34,224 nucleotides of DNA. Source: Phycisphaerales bacterium. Its GTDB lineage: Bacteria > Planctomycetota > Phycisphaerae > Sedimentisphaerales > Anaerobacaceae. The translations under genes and the position numbers were made by a program. Each line of letters opens with the position of its first letter. The stretch's first letter is position 1. The notes under the pieces were generated by a model, which saw only the letters and a list, made by a program, of their open reading frames with translations, was not told the origin of the DNA and did not search any database. The DNA is taken from positions 6,167,382 to 6,201,605 of the forward strand of contig CP070782.1 of NCBI GenBank assembly GCA_020346325.1, written 5' to 3'. Positions 16,661-23,971 of the stretch are shown in pieces.

Positions 16661-18316
16661 TCAGCCGGCCAGCGTAGCTGCCAGGTCCTCCTGAACGGTG
16701 CCGATGGGCTTGATGCCGAACTTCTCGACCAGCACGTTCAGCACGTCCGGCGTCACAAAGGCCGGCAGGCTCGGCCCCAGGCGAATATTCTTAACGTCCA
16801 GGTGCAGCAGCGTCAACAGAATCGCGACCGCCTTCTGCTCGAACCACGACAGGATCAGCGACAGCGGCAGATCGTTGACGCCGCAGTCGAACGCCTGCGC
16901 CAGCGCCACGGCGATCTGGACGGCCGAGTAGGCGTCGTTGCATTGGCCGCAATCGAGCAGGCGCGGGATGCCTTCGATATCGCCAAAGTCCAGCCGGTTG
17001 AAACGATACTTGCCGCAGGCCAGGGTCAGGATCACGCAATCCTTGGGGACCTGCTCGGCGAACTCGGTGTAGTAATTGCGGCCCGGCTTGGCGCCGTCGC
17101 AGCCACCGATCAGGTAAAAGTGCTTGATCTTGCCCTGCTTGACCAGATCGACCACCGTACCGGCCGCGTTCATCACGGCGTTGCGCCCGAAGCCAATCGT
17201 GATCCGCCGCTCAGGCACGTCGGTCAAGAAGCCCGGCGCCGCCAGCGCCGCCTCGATCACGGGGGCAAAGTTGCGATCGTCGATGTGTTTCACATCGGGC
17301 CAGCCCACCAGACCCAGCGTGAAGACGCGATCCTTGTAGCTGTCCTTCGGCTTGATGAGACAGTTGGTGGTCATGACGATCGCGCCGGGGAACGCTTCGA
17401 ACTCGTTACGCTGATTCTGCCAGGCGCCGCCGTAGTTGCCCGCCAGGTGCGGGTACTTCTTCAGACCTGGATACGCGTTGCAGGGCAGCATTTCGCCGTG
17501 CGTGTAGACGTTGATGTCTTTGCCCTCAGTCTGCTTGAGCAGTTCTTCGAGGTCCTTCAGATCGTGTCCTGAGACGAGAATGCACTTGCCCTTAATCGGC
17601 GTGATGCGCACCGACGTCGGCTCCGGGTGGCCATAGGTTTCCGTATTGGCAGCGTCGAGCAACTCCATGGCCTTGAGATTGATCTCGCCGGTCTTGAGGG
17701 CCTTGGCCAACAGATCGTTGATGTCACCCGGCCCGCTCGCCAGAAAGTCGAGCATCTCGTTGAAGCCGGCGTACAATTCCTCGTCGTCCTTGCCCAGGAT
17801 CTGGGCGTGATCGGCGTACGCGGCCGCGCCCTTGAGCCCGTAAAGGATCAATTCCTGCAAACCGGCCGACGTCTCGCCCAACCGGTCGATCCACTTGGCG
17901 ATGGAAACCTCCCGTCCCTTGGCGATCAGGCCTGGAAGATCGTCGGTCCCTTCCCACCACGCGACGGGACACGCCAGTGTTTCCGCCGTCTGCCCGGCCT
18001 GCTGCGCCGCCCTCTCGTAGAGCTGCTGGACCTTGATCTTGATGGCCGCCGCCTCCTGCAGGAACGCTCCGAACCAGCGTGGATCGAAGTTGACGTTGGT
18101 CACCGTGCTGAACAGCGCCCGGATCACAAACACATCCACATCCCGATCACGCACCCCGAGCTGATGAGCCCGATGGGCGTAACGGGCGATATCCTTGGTC
18201 GCGTAGACCACCAGATCCTGAAGCGCTGCGGTCTCCGCATCTTTCCCACAGGCCCCCGCCGTCGTGCAGCCGGTCCCCTTCGCTGTCTGCTCGCATTGAC
18301 GACATAACATATCCAC
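16661..18316 (-). CDS. hcp: Hydroxylamine reductase / hybrid-cluster protein
   Basis: This 551-residue protein is a full-length class I prismane protein. The N-terminal cluster motif is Cys5-x2-Cys8-x8-Cys17-x5-Cys23. Downstream segments typical of the hybrid Fe-S-O cluster are present, including the DCGQCNDAYSA region, GGCDGAKPGRNYY and VLVSGHDLKDLEELL. Hcp reduces hydroxylamine in vitro and is regarded as a nitric oxide reductase or nitrosylation factor in anaerobes; it is cytoplasmic. A GTG start is preferred, because AGAGG lies seven bases before it and MDM-C is a common beginning; the ATG two codons later is the alternative. It lies 67 bases after the cupin gene, with a hairpin in the gap, and upstream of its likely electron donor. 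Confidence 0.95.
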   Translation of the reverse strand: MDMLCRQCEQTAKGTGCTTAGACGKDAETAALQDLVVYATKDIARYAHRAHQLGVRDRDVDVFVIRALFSTVTNVNFDPRWFGAFLQEAAAIKIKVQQLYERAAQQAGQTAETLACPVAWWEGTDDLPGLIAKGREVSIAKWIDRLGETSAGLQELILYGLKGAAAYADHAQILGKDDEELYAGFNEMLDFLASGPGDINDLLAKALKTGEINLKAMELLDAANTETYGHPEPTSVRITPIKGKCILVSGHDLKDLEELLKQTEGKDINVYTHGEMLPCNAYPGLKKYPHLAGNYGGAWQNQRNEFEAFPGAIVMTTNCLIKPKDSYKDRVFTLGLVGWPDVKHIDDRNFAPVIEAALAAPGFLTDVPERRITIGFGRNAVMNAAGTVVDLVKQGKIKHFYLIGGCDGAKPGRNYYTEFAEQVPKDCVILTLACGKYRFNRLDFGDIEGIPRLLDCGQCNDAYSAVQIAVALAQAFDCGVNDLPLSLILSWFEQKAVAILLTLLHLDVKNIRLGPSLPAFVTPDVLNVLVEKFGIKPIGTVQEDLAATLAG

Positions 18317-18335
18317 GTTAACACCTCTCTTTCAT

Positions 18336-18350
18336 GCACGCTCAGCGTGC
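18336..18350. other. Intercistronic hairpin between cupin and hcp genes
   Basis: GCACGC-TCA-GCGTGC is a perfect six-base-pair stem with a three-base loop. It lacks a following T run on the minus strand, so it more likely affects mRNA stability or partial attenuation than full termination. Confidence 0.5.
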
Positions 18351-18383
18351 GGCCATCTTTCTTCGGCTTCGTTTCGAGTATCC

Positions 18384-18734
18384 TTACGCTCGAATCATGA
18401 TCAACAGCATCTTGAACCGCTCGGCGGCCGTCACGGCGTGAGGCACCTGCGCCGGCATGATGATCAACTCGCCGGCCTCCACCTCGTGGTCTTGCCCGTC
18501 GATGGTCAGGCGAGCGCGGCCTTCCACCACCTGCACCACCGCATCATAAGGCGACGTATGTTCGCTAAGCTTCTGCCCTCTATCGAAGGCGAACAGCGTC
18601 AACGTTCCGGCATGCTTGTCGAGAATGGTCTTGCTGACGATCGAGTCGTCCGCATAGCTCACCAGCGATTCGAGCCGCTCAGACTTACCCAGACACGCCT
18701 CCGACCCATGTGCTCGTTTCGTTACTTCGCTCAT
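18384..18734 (-). CDS. Small cupin-domain protein
   Basis: This 116-residue protein is a single cupin barrel covering nearly its whole length. Motif 1 is KLSEHTSPYDAVVQVVEG, in which the usual HxH is reduced to one His; motif 2 is GELIIMPAQVPHAV with the conserved Pro and His. Metal binding may therefore be altered. The start overlaps the end of the Rrf2 regulator gene by four bases (ATGA), so the two are translationally coupled. A cupin in this position in hcp operons of anaerobes suggests a role in nitrosative or oxidative stress, but no reaction can be assigned. It has no signal peptide and should be cytoplasmic. Confidence 0.85.
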   Translation of the reverse strand: MSEVTKRAHGSEACLGKSERLESLVSYADDSIVSKTILDKHAGTLTLFAFDRGQKLSEHTSPYDAVVQVVEGRARLTIDGQDHEVEAGELIIMPAQVPHAVTAAERFKMLLIMIRA

Positions 18735-19183
18735 CTCTTGCTCCTGCGGCGGTTCGTCCGCCGCTTTGGCGCCGGCTTGCGCTGCTTCGCCAACTCCCCG
18801 AGCGTCACGCTCTTGAGATAGCCATTCATCTGCTCCTGGAGGTGGCTCATCTTCTCCCGCACCGGGCAGCTATCCTTTCGCGTACAGAATCCATCGCTCA
18901 GCAGACACCGATTCAGCCGCAACGGCCCCTGAATCGCCTCGATCACTTCGTGGATTGACACCTCTTCGGGCCCCCGCCGCAGCCGGAAGCCCCCCTTGGG
19001 CCCCATGTTGCTCTCGACGAGTCCCGCCGCGTGCAGCTTCTGCATCAGCTTACACGCCAATTGATACGACACATCCTCAGCCTCAGCCAGCACCCGCGTT
19101 GACAACGAGTCTTCGCCGTAGTGCCTGGCCAGGTTCACGGCCAGTCGCAACGCGTAGTCGGTGTTTCGCCTCAAGATATCCAT
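18731..19183 (-). CDS. Rrf2-family transcriptional regulator (NsrR/IscR-like)
   Basis: This 150-residue regulator has the N-terminal winged helix-turn-helix of the Rrf2 family (DYALRLAVNLA, then LACKLMQKLHAAGLV and the wing GPKGGFRL). Cys93, Cys100 and Cys106 (C-x6-C-x5-C) are spaced as in members that hold an Fe-S cluster and sense nitric oxide or redox state. The C-terminal tail is strongly basic. It begins the operon with the cupin, hcp and ferredoxin-like genes, so nitrosative-stress sensing is the best guess. A dyad overlaps its own predicted -10 box, pointing to autoregulation. IscR-like control of Fe-S assembly is less likely, since no isc genes are near. Confidence 0.92.
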   Translation of the reverse strand: MDILRRNTDYALRLAVNLARHYGEDSLSTRVLAEAEDVSYQLACKLMQKLHAAGLVESNMGPKGGFRLRRGPEEVSIHEVIEAIQGPLRLNRCLLSDGFCTRKDSCPVREKMSHLQEQMNGYLKSVTLGELAKQRKPAPKRRTNRRRSKR

Positions 19184-19224
19184 CTGTCGTCACCTCAGCC
19201 TGCTTCGCCGCACGCCACACTATA

Positions 19225-19243
19225 TAGGATCAATATAGTCCTA
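19225..19243. promoter_or_regulatory. Candidate Rrf2 operator
   Basis: TAGGATCAATATAGTCCTA has perfect five-base inverted arms (TAGGA/TCCTA) around nine bases. It covers the predicted -10 box of the regulator promoter. A second perfect palindrome CTATATAG overlaps its left side. Binding is inferred from position. Confidence 0.5.
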
Positions 19244-19260
19244 CTTGTTCACTCCGGCAA
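19232..19260 (-). promoter_or_regulatory. Predicted promoter of the Rrf2-cupin-hcp operon
   Basis: Read on the minus strand, TTGCCG (19260-19255), a 17-base spacer and TATATT (19237-19232) form a sigma-70-like promoter. The 5' leader to the Rrf2 start would be about 40 bases. Confidence 0.6.
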
Positions 19261-19396
19261 GGAGAAAATCGAAAATTTCTGCAGATACTTCTGGAGACCC
19301 AAAGAAACGGGTGTTTCAGGCCTGTAAGAACCACCTCGGACATTTTGGCCTCCAGGAACCTCTCGTGTTCGCGGAGCCCTTGTCGCACGGATCGAT

Positions 19397-20851
19397 CTAA
19401 GGCAGCAGCTTTGTCCCCGCGCCTTTGACAAAGGTCTGAGCTACATCCCAGGCCTTCTGGCGCGTGGATATGTCCGGATACGTCGGCGCCTGCGCGATGC
19501 CTTTGCCGGCCAGCAGGCGCGCCGTCTGCAACCGCGCCTGCTGGGCCAGATCGGTGGCCTCGCCGAGCAGACGCATCGACTCTTGCGGCGAATGGAAACC
19601 CACGCCGTTGGTCGACGCCACGTAGTCCCAGTGGAATTGCGCGTGCCGCACCAGCTTCCGCGCCGCGGCCAGATCGGCATCCGCCACGCCCGCCTGCACG
19701 GCCGCCGCCACGTCGAAATGCGCGTGCACCAGGGCATCCTCCGTCGCCATCATGGCCTCGGATACCTTGGTCTGAATGCTCTCGACGCGCGTCCGGATCT
19801 CGTCTTCGCTCCAGCGATGGCAGACGGCACAGCTATTGGCGATATCCAGCAGCGGGCTCTGCACGTGATGATCGGTAAACTTGACGCCGCCTTCGGTGCG
19901 GTACGGCATATGACAATCGGCGCACGAGACGCCCCGGTAGGCGTGGATGCCCGTGCGGTACAGCTCGTAGTCGGGATGCTGCGACTTGACGATGCGCACG
20001 CCCGAGATCGGATGGACGTAATCAGCGAAATCGATCGCATCGTAGTATGCCAGCATGTCCTCTTGCGTCGTGCCCTGGGCCCACGGAAACGTCAGGTAAT
20101 TCTTCAGCCCGGCCGCTTCGTCGGTCTTGAAGTAGTATTCAGAATGGCATTGAGCGCACACCAGCGAGCGCATCTCCTGGTGCGTCGCCTCGTTGATATC
20201 GCGACCCATCGCCGCAAACGCCTCCTTCAGCGCCGGCCGCGTGATGCGCAATTTCAGCGTCTGTGGATCGTGGCAGTCCTGGCAACCGATCGGATGGGTA
20301 ATCTCATCCTTGAGGTCGTGGAAGTTGGCCGCGTAGAATTCCTTGACGCCCATCTGGTTCATCATACGCGGCACATCGGTGCTCTTACACGTCCAGCAGG
20401 TCGCCGCGTTGACAGGCGTCTTGATCCGCGCCGTCTTGCTCACGTCCTCCACGGCATAGTAATGCCCTCGCGCCTGGAGATACTCTTTACTGAAACCATA
20501 GCCGGCAAAGAGGATCACCTGGTAGGGATCCTCTTCCAGATAATCACGCGGATCGGCCCCGCCGAACTTGGTCTTGGTATCGTCGAGGCGCGTTTGCAGA
20601 TACGATTCGTATTCACGCGGGTAATTCTCGCCCCAGACGGCGTTGTCCGGCTCCCACTCGGCCATCGGCCTGACCAGCATCGCCGGCCGCTGGGCCTCCC
20701 ACCGCCGCTCCATGATCGAGACCGCCAGCAGCCCCAGCAGGACCACGACCGCCGCGGCCAACACCACGATCGCCGCTCCGGCCCAGAGCGGAAAGCCCCC
20801 CGCCATCCTCTGTCCTCTGTCCTCGGGACTCCGGCCCGTATCCATCGTCAT
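19397..20851 (-). CDS. nrfA: Ammonia-forming cytochrome c nitrite reductase, catalytic subunit
   Basis: This 484-residue pentaheme protein reduces nitrite to ammonium with six electrons. The active-site heme is bound by CWTCK (Cys152, Cys155, Lys156), followed by four CxxCH sites: CQDCH, CAQCH, CADCH and CAVCH. The KSQH segment (Lys289, Gln291, His292) and HSEYYF contain the catalytic His and the Lys, Gln, Glu and Tyr of the calcium site, so it belongs to the calcium-dependent type. An N-terminal hydrophobic segment (about residues 22-46) acts as signal anchor. The gene overlaps nrfH by four bases (ATGA). It probably forms a membrane-bound NrfHA complex in the periplasm using quinol electrons. 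Confidence 0.96.
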   Translation of the reverse strand: MTMDTGRSPEDRGQRMAGGFPLWAGAAIVVLAAAVVVLLGLLAVSIMERRWEAQRPAMLVRPMAEWEPDNAVWGENYPREYESYLQTRLDDTKTKFGGADPRDYLEEDPYQVILFAGYGFSKEYLQARGHYYAVEDVSKTARIKTPVNAATCWTCKSTDVPRMMNQMGVKEFYAANFHDLKDEITHPIGCQDCHDPQTLKLRITRPALKEAFAAMGRDINEATHQEMRSLVCAQCHSEYYFKTDEAAGLKNYLTFPWAQGTTQEDMLAYYDAIDFADYVHPISGVRIVKSQHPDYELYRTGIHAYRGVSCADCHMPYRTEGGVKFTDHHVQSPLLDIANSCAVCHRWSEDEIRTRVESIQTKVSEAMMATEDALVHAHFDVAAAVQAGVADADLAAARKLVRHAQFHWDYVASTNGVGFHSPQESMRLLGEATDLAQQARLQTARLLAGKGIAQAPTYPDISTRQKAWDVAQTFVKGAGTKLLP

Positions 20852-21420
20852 CGCTCATCCCCTTTCTTCATCCAGTCCAGTCCCGCATCGGGCAGGCCCG
20901 GCCGCAACGCTGCAGGTGAGGCCGACAGGCTCCGCACGGAACCGTGGATATTCTGGTGACAGTCCCAGCACTGCCGTTCTGCCGAGCCGGCCAAACGGAT
21001 CATCGTCAACTGATCGCTATGGCAATCGACACAGTTAGCCTGCACCACCGGCACCGCACCCGCCGACAGTTCCATCACCTGAGGCTCCTGCTTCATCGTG
21101 AAAACATAGGAATGCTTCATGCCGTCGCGAGCCTTGTACGCGTATTTCGCCACGAGGTTGCTGTGCGGCACATGACAATCGGTACACGCGGCCACACGCG
21201 CGTGGCTGCCCCGCTGCCAGCTCGCATAGGCATCGCTCATGACGTGACAGTTCATACACGTTTCAGGGCTGTCGGAAAGGTAGGAGGCGGCGTTGGCGAT
21301 ACGGGCCACGAACAGCCCCACGCCCACCGCAATGCCGACAAGGAGATAAATAAGAATCTGCCAGGCCCAGGGCAAACCGGCCAGCCGCAGCAAGGACAGG
21401 ATTTTGGCGACTAGGGCCAT
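20848..21420 (-). CDS. nrfH: Cytochrome c nitrite reductase small subunit (quinol dehydrogenase)
   Basis: This 190-residue NapC/NirT-family protein has one N-terminal membrane helix (about residues 18-40) and four CxxCH heme sites: CMNCH, CTDCH, CVDCH and CWDCH. It takes electrons from menaquinol and passes them to NrfA. The C-terminal 30 residues after the last heme are polar and likely variable. It is the first gene of the nrf operon, with a predicted promoter about 60-90 bases upstream, and overlaps nrfA. The pairing with NrfA and lack of nrfBCD match the two-component NrfHA system of epsilon- and delta-proteobacteria, also seen in planctomycetes. Confidence 0.94.
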   Translation of the reverse strand: MALVAKILSLLRLAGLPWAWQILIYLLVGIAVGVGLFVARIANAASYLSDSPETCMNCHVMSDAYASWQRGSHARVAACTDCHVPHSNLVAKYAYKARDGMKHSYVFTMKQEPQVMELSAGAVPVVQANCVDCHSDQLTMIRLAGSAERQCWDCHQNIHGSVRSLSASPAALRPGLPDAGLDWMKKGDER

Positions 21421-21761
21421 GATGAATACACCTACAACAAAGAAGGTAATTCCGTCACTACGTCACCACAATGTCGCTAATACTAAGACGGTCCACGCTC
21501 GCAGGCAAAGCCTTTTTCCAGGGAAATGTAAACTCTCCGCCTCTCAGCAGCAGCAAGTCCTGGCACCGAGATCGATCGTAAGACTCTGCGTCGCCAAGGC
21601 TTGTCGTATCGAGAGGCTCCCGGCTGAGGTTTTTCGTGAGCCGCGATTGACAGGATGCGATATGTCATCGAGAATAAGCAGAGAGACCCGACGCCGGCCA
21701 ACATCACCGTTTCGAGCCGGTGGTACACATTCGATGGACATTCTGATTTGGGAGGCAGACG
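21421..21761. other. Divergent intergenic region upstream of nrfH
   Basis: No gene is supported here; the open frames on either strand lack ribosome sites and family features. It holds the predicted nrfH promoter at 21480-21508 and the leader of the secreted-protein gene. I saw no matching copy of the TAGGA/TCCTA dyad. Confidence 0.5.
21480..21508 (-). promoter_or_regulatory. Predicted promoter of nrfHA
   Basis: Minus-strand TTGCCT (21508-21503), a 17-base spacer and TAGTAT (21485-21480) resemble the Rrf2 operon promoter (TTGCCG, 17 bases, TATATT). The leader would be about 50 bases. Confidence 0.5.
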
Positions 21762-22349
21762 ATGATGCATTCACTGAAGATTTGTGTCGCGGCATGGCTC
21801 GCCGCCGTCGTGATGGGCATGCCCTGCATGGCTCAGGACGTGCAACCGCCCTTCACGTGGCAAGGAAAAGGGACCGGGTCGTTCATCAGCGAGTATGGAG
21901 GAACGGAGGAAGTCGACTTCGACTTCGAGATGTCCATCGATGAACAAGGCATGGTTAAGGGCAAGACCACCAGCGACGATGGAACCTCCCGCATCGTACA
22001 CTGCTTCTACTCGGAGAAGAAGTATTACGAGGTCCCCGGGCTCTTCAGCAGGAACATCGTCATCGTGCTCATGATCAACGAATACGGCGACACCCCCATG
22101 TTGGGCGTTCTGAACGCGCGGGCCCTGGCCGATGTGTTTCTCTATGGCGAAGTGCTGCTGGCCCGGTATGAATCAGGTAGTGACACGGCGAAGGCCCTGG
22201 GCGTAGGCGATTCCCAGGCGACGCTGATGGACGGCGACGAACTACCGAGTGGCCTGAAATCCGCGTTGAAGAAGTGCCTGCCCGTCGGCATGGCGAAAAT
22301 CGAAGGCGACTACAAACAGGCTGAGGCCAGCGCCGCCGGCGGACAGTGA
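21762..22349 (+). CDS. Secreted protein of unknown function
   Basis: This 195-residue protein has a signal peptide (residues 1-24, ending about MAQ) and no further membrane segment. The body is beta-rich and acidic (for example EEVDFDFEMSIDEQG) and reads like a small lipocalin- or heat-domain-like barrel, but no family is recognised. GGAGG lies six bases before the ATG at 21762; the ATG of the next codon is an equally good start. It stands alone between divergent nrfH and a separate promoter for the oxidoreductase, so context gives no clue. A 12-base inverted repeat follows about 45 bases after its stop. Confidence 0.7.
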   Translation: MMHSLKICVAAWLAAVVMGMPCMAQDVQPPFTWQGKGTGSFISEYGGTEEVDFDFEMSIDEQGMVKGKTTSDDGTSRIVHCFYSEKKYYEVPGLFSRNIVIVLMINEYGDTPMLGVLNARALADVFLYGEVLLARYESGSDTAKALGVGDSQATLMDGDELPSGLKSALKKCLPVGMAKIEGDYKQAEASAAGGQ

Positions 22350-22394
22350 CACGATCGAGCCGTTCGTCAGCGGCCCACTCCAAAACAAGGCGAC

Positions 22395-22455
22395 CGGCGT
22401 CAGCCTCCGGCGCGAAGGCATTGCCATCATGCTCCGGGACATCAGGCTGACGCCG
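22395..22455. repeat. Perfect 12-base inverted repeat
   Basis: CGGCGTCAGCCT (22395-22406) is matched exactly by its complement at 22444-22455, with a 37-base loop that contains CCGG on both sides. No T run follows. It may be a stem in the 3' end of the secreted-protein mRNA or the ends of a decayed small element. A perfect 12-base palindrome GGGGCCGGCCCC follows at 22482-22493. Confidence 0.6.
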
Positions 22456-22535
22456 CCCCGCTGAACATCGTAGGCAGCGGCGGGGCCGGCCCCACTGTCA
22501 CGACGTCTGGCTTGAGAAAGGTCACGTTTCCTTGC

Positions 22536-22564
22536 TTGAACCGCTGGCCTTCTGCCGATATATT
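22536..22564 (+). promoter_or_regulatory. Predicted promoter of the Gfo/Idh/MocA gene
   Basis: TTGAAC (22536-22541), a 17-base spacer and TATATT (22559-22564) make a good sigma-70-like promoter. The leader to the ATG at 22620 would be about 50 bases. Confidence 0.6.
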
Positions 22565-22619
22565 TGTAGAGATGTACCACAGGCAACAGTGCTATGGTTG
22601 AAGTTTCGGAGAGGCCCCC

Positions 22620-23915
22620 ATGAAACATCGATCCATCTCGCGACGTGACGTTCTGAAGCATTCCACTCTCCTGAGCGCCGGCCTCTTCCTGGGCAGCGCG
22701 ACTCGGCCAGGATTCAGCGAAAGCGCCAACGAGAAGCTCAATATCGCCTGCATCGGCGTAGGAGGCCGGGGCGGGTCCAATGTCAACGGCCTGGCAGGTC
22801 AGAACCTGGTGGCCTTTGCCGACGTCGACGACGAACGTGCCGCCGGAACGTATAAGAAGTACCCCAAGGTCACGACTTACCGCGACTGGCGCCAGATGCT
22901 GGATGTGCACGGCGCGAAGCTCGATGCCGTCGTGATCAGCACGCCGGACCACACGCATTTCCACCCCGCTCTGGCCGCCATGCAACTCGGTCTGCACGTG
23001 TATCTCGAGAAGCCACTGGCGCACAATGTGTGGGAGACGCGCGTGCTGACGGACCTGGCCCGCAAGAAAGGGCTGGCTACCCAACTCGGTGCCCAGAGGC
23101 ATGCGTATCCCAATATGCGGCGGGTGGTAGAAATCGTCCGCAGTGGCGCCATCGGCCCCGTGCGTGAAGTCTACAGTTGGTGCGGCGGCGGGCGCGGCAT
23201 GCCCGAGATCCCTCAGGACCACCCACCGGCTCCCAGCACCCTCGATTACGATTTGTGGGTGGGACCGGCCGACTACCATCCCTATCACCCCTCCTTCTGT
23301 CCCTATGGCTGGCGCTTCTGGTGGGACTACGGGACAGCCGAAGCGGGCAATTGGGGCTGTCACATCCTCGACATCCCCTTCTGGGCCCTGGACCTGAAGT
23401 ATCCCTTGCGCGTGGACGCCACCGGCCCGGCTGTCGATCCGGAACGAACGCCGAAGTCGATGCAAGTGCGATACCAGTTCCCCGTCCGGGGCCAACAGCC
23501 CCCGCTGACACTGCATTGGTCGCATGGCAAGCCGGCGGACCTGGCCCAGAGAAAAATCCCCACCAGCGGCGCCAACACGGTTTTCATCGGTAACAAAGGC
23601 ATCCTCACTTGTAACTTCGACCAGCACAAGCTCCTGCCCGAAGCCGATTTCACCGACTTCACGCCGCTGGAAGCATCGATCCCGCCGTCCCCGGGCTTCC
23701 ACAACGAGTGGATCGCCGCCTGCCGCGGTGAAGGGCCCGCCACCTGTCATTTCGATTACAGCGGTCCGCTCGCCGAGGCCGTTCTGCTGGGCAATGTCGC
23801 CTATCGAGCCGGCGGCTTCGATTGGGACCCGCGCACCCTGAGCGCGAAAGGCAACGAGAAGGCCGCGCCCTTCTTGAAGGAAGCCTATCGCCCCGGCTGG
23901 GACGTGACGCTATAG
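22620..23915 (+). CDS. Tat-exported Gfo/Idh/MocA-family oxidoreductase
   Basis: This 431-residue enzyme has a twin-arginine signal (SRRDVLK then a hydrophobic stretch) ending near residue 35, so it is folded with its nicotinamide cofactor before export. The Rossmann motif is IACIGVGGRGGSN; EKPLAHN carries the family Lys for catalysis and cofactor contact. The region GWRFWWDYGTAEAGNWGCHILD is typical of the large planctomycete/Bacteroidetes branch of secreted members that act on sugars or glycosides. GGAGAGG lies five bases before the ATG and a promoter is predicted upstream. The gene is not in an operon. The substrate is unknown; members oxidise or epimerise sugars, and some remove N-acetylgalactosamine or 3-keto-sugars. 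Confidence 0.92.
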   Translation: MKHRSISRRDVLKHSTLLSAGLFLGSATRPGFSESANEKLNIACIGVGGRGGSNVNGLAGQNLVAFADVDDERAAGTYKKYPKVTTYRDWRQMLDVHGAKLDAVVISTPDHTHFHPALAAMQLGLHVYLEKPLAHNVWETRVLTDLARKKGLATQLGAQRHAYPNMRRVVEIVRSGAIGPVREVYSWCGGGRGMPEIPQDHPPAPSTLDYDLWVGPADYHPYHPSFCPYGWRFWWDYGTAEAGNWGCHILDIPFWALDLKYPLRVDATGPAVDPERTPKSMQVRYQFPVRGQQPPLTLHWSHGKPADLAQRKIPTSGANTVFIGNKGILTCNFDQHKLLPEADFTDFTPLEASIPPSPGFHNEWIAACRGEGPATCHFDYSGPLAEAVLLGNVAYRAGGFDWDPRTLSAKGNEKAAPFLKEAYRPGWDVTL

Positions 23916-23930
23916 CAACCCCCGGCCTGT

Positions 23931-23971
23931 TGTCACCCCGAGCGGAGCGAAGCGGAATCGAAAGGGTCTAC
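23931..23971. repeat. Half copy of dispersed repeat (copy D)
   Basis: TTGTCACCCCGAGCGGAGCG and the following GAATCGAAAGGGTCTA match the left half of the copy C design. It lies at the convergent ends of the oxidoreductase and URO-D genes and overlaps the last codon of the latter. Confidence 0.45.

Noticed and set aside
19306-19325. Terminator of nrfA (GAAAC/GTTTC stem followed by TTT on the minus strand)
   Set aside because: The stem is five AT-rich pairs and the T run is three bases, too weak to call.
22242-23750. Long open frame on the minus strand
   Set aside because: It is antisense to the Gfo/Idh/MocA gene, which has a Tat signal, Rossmann motif, ribosome site and promoter.
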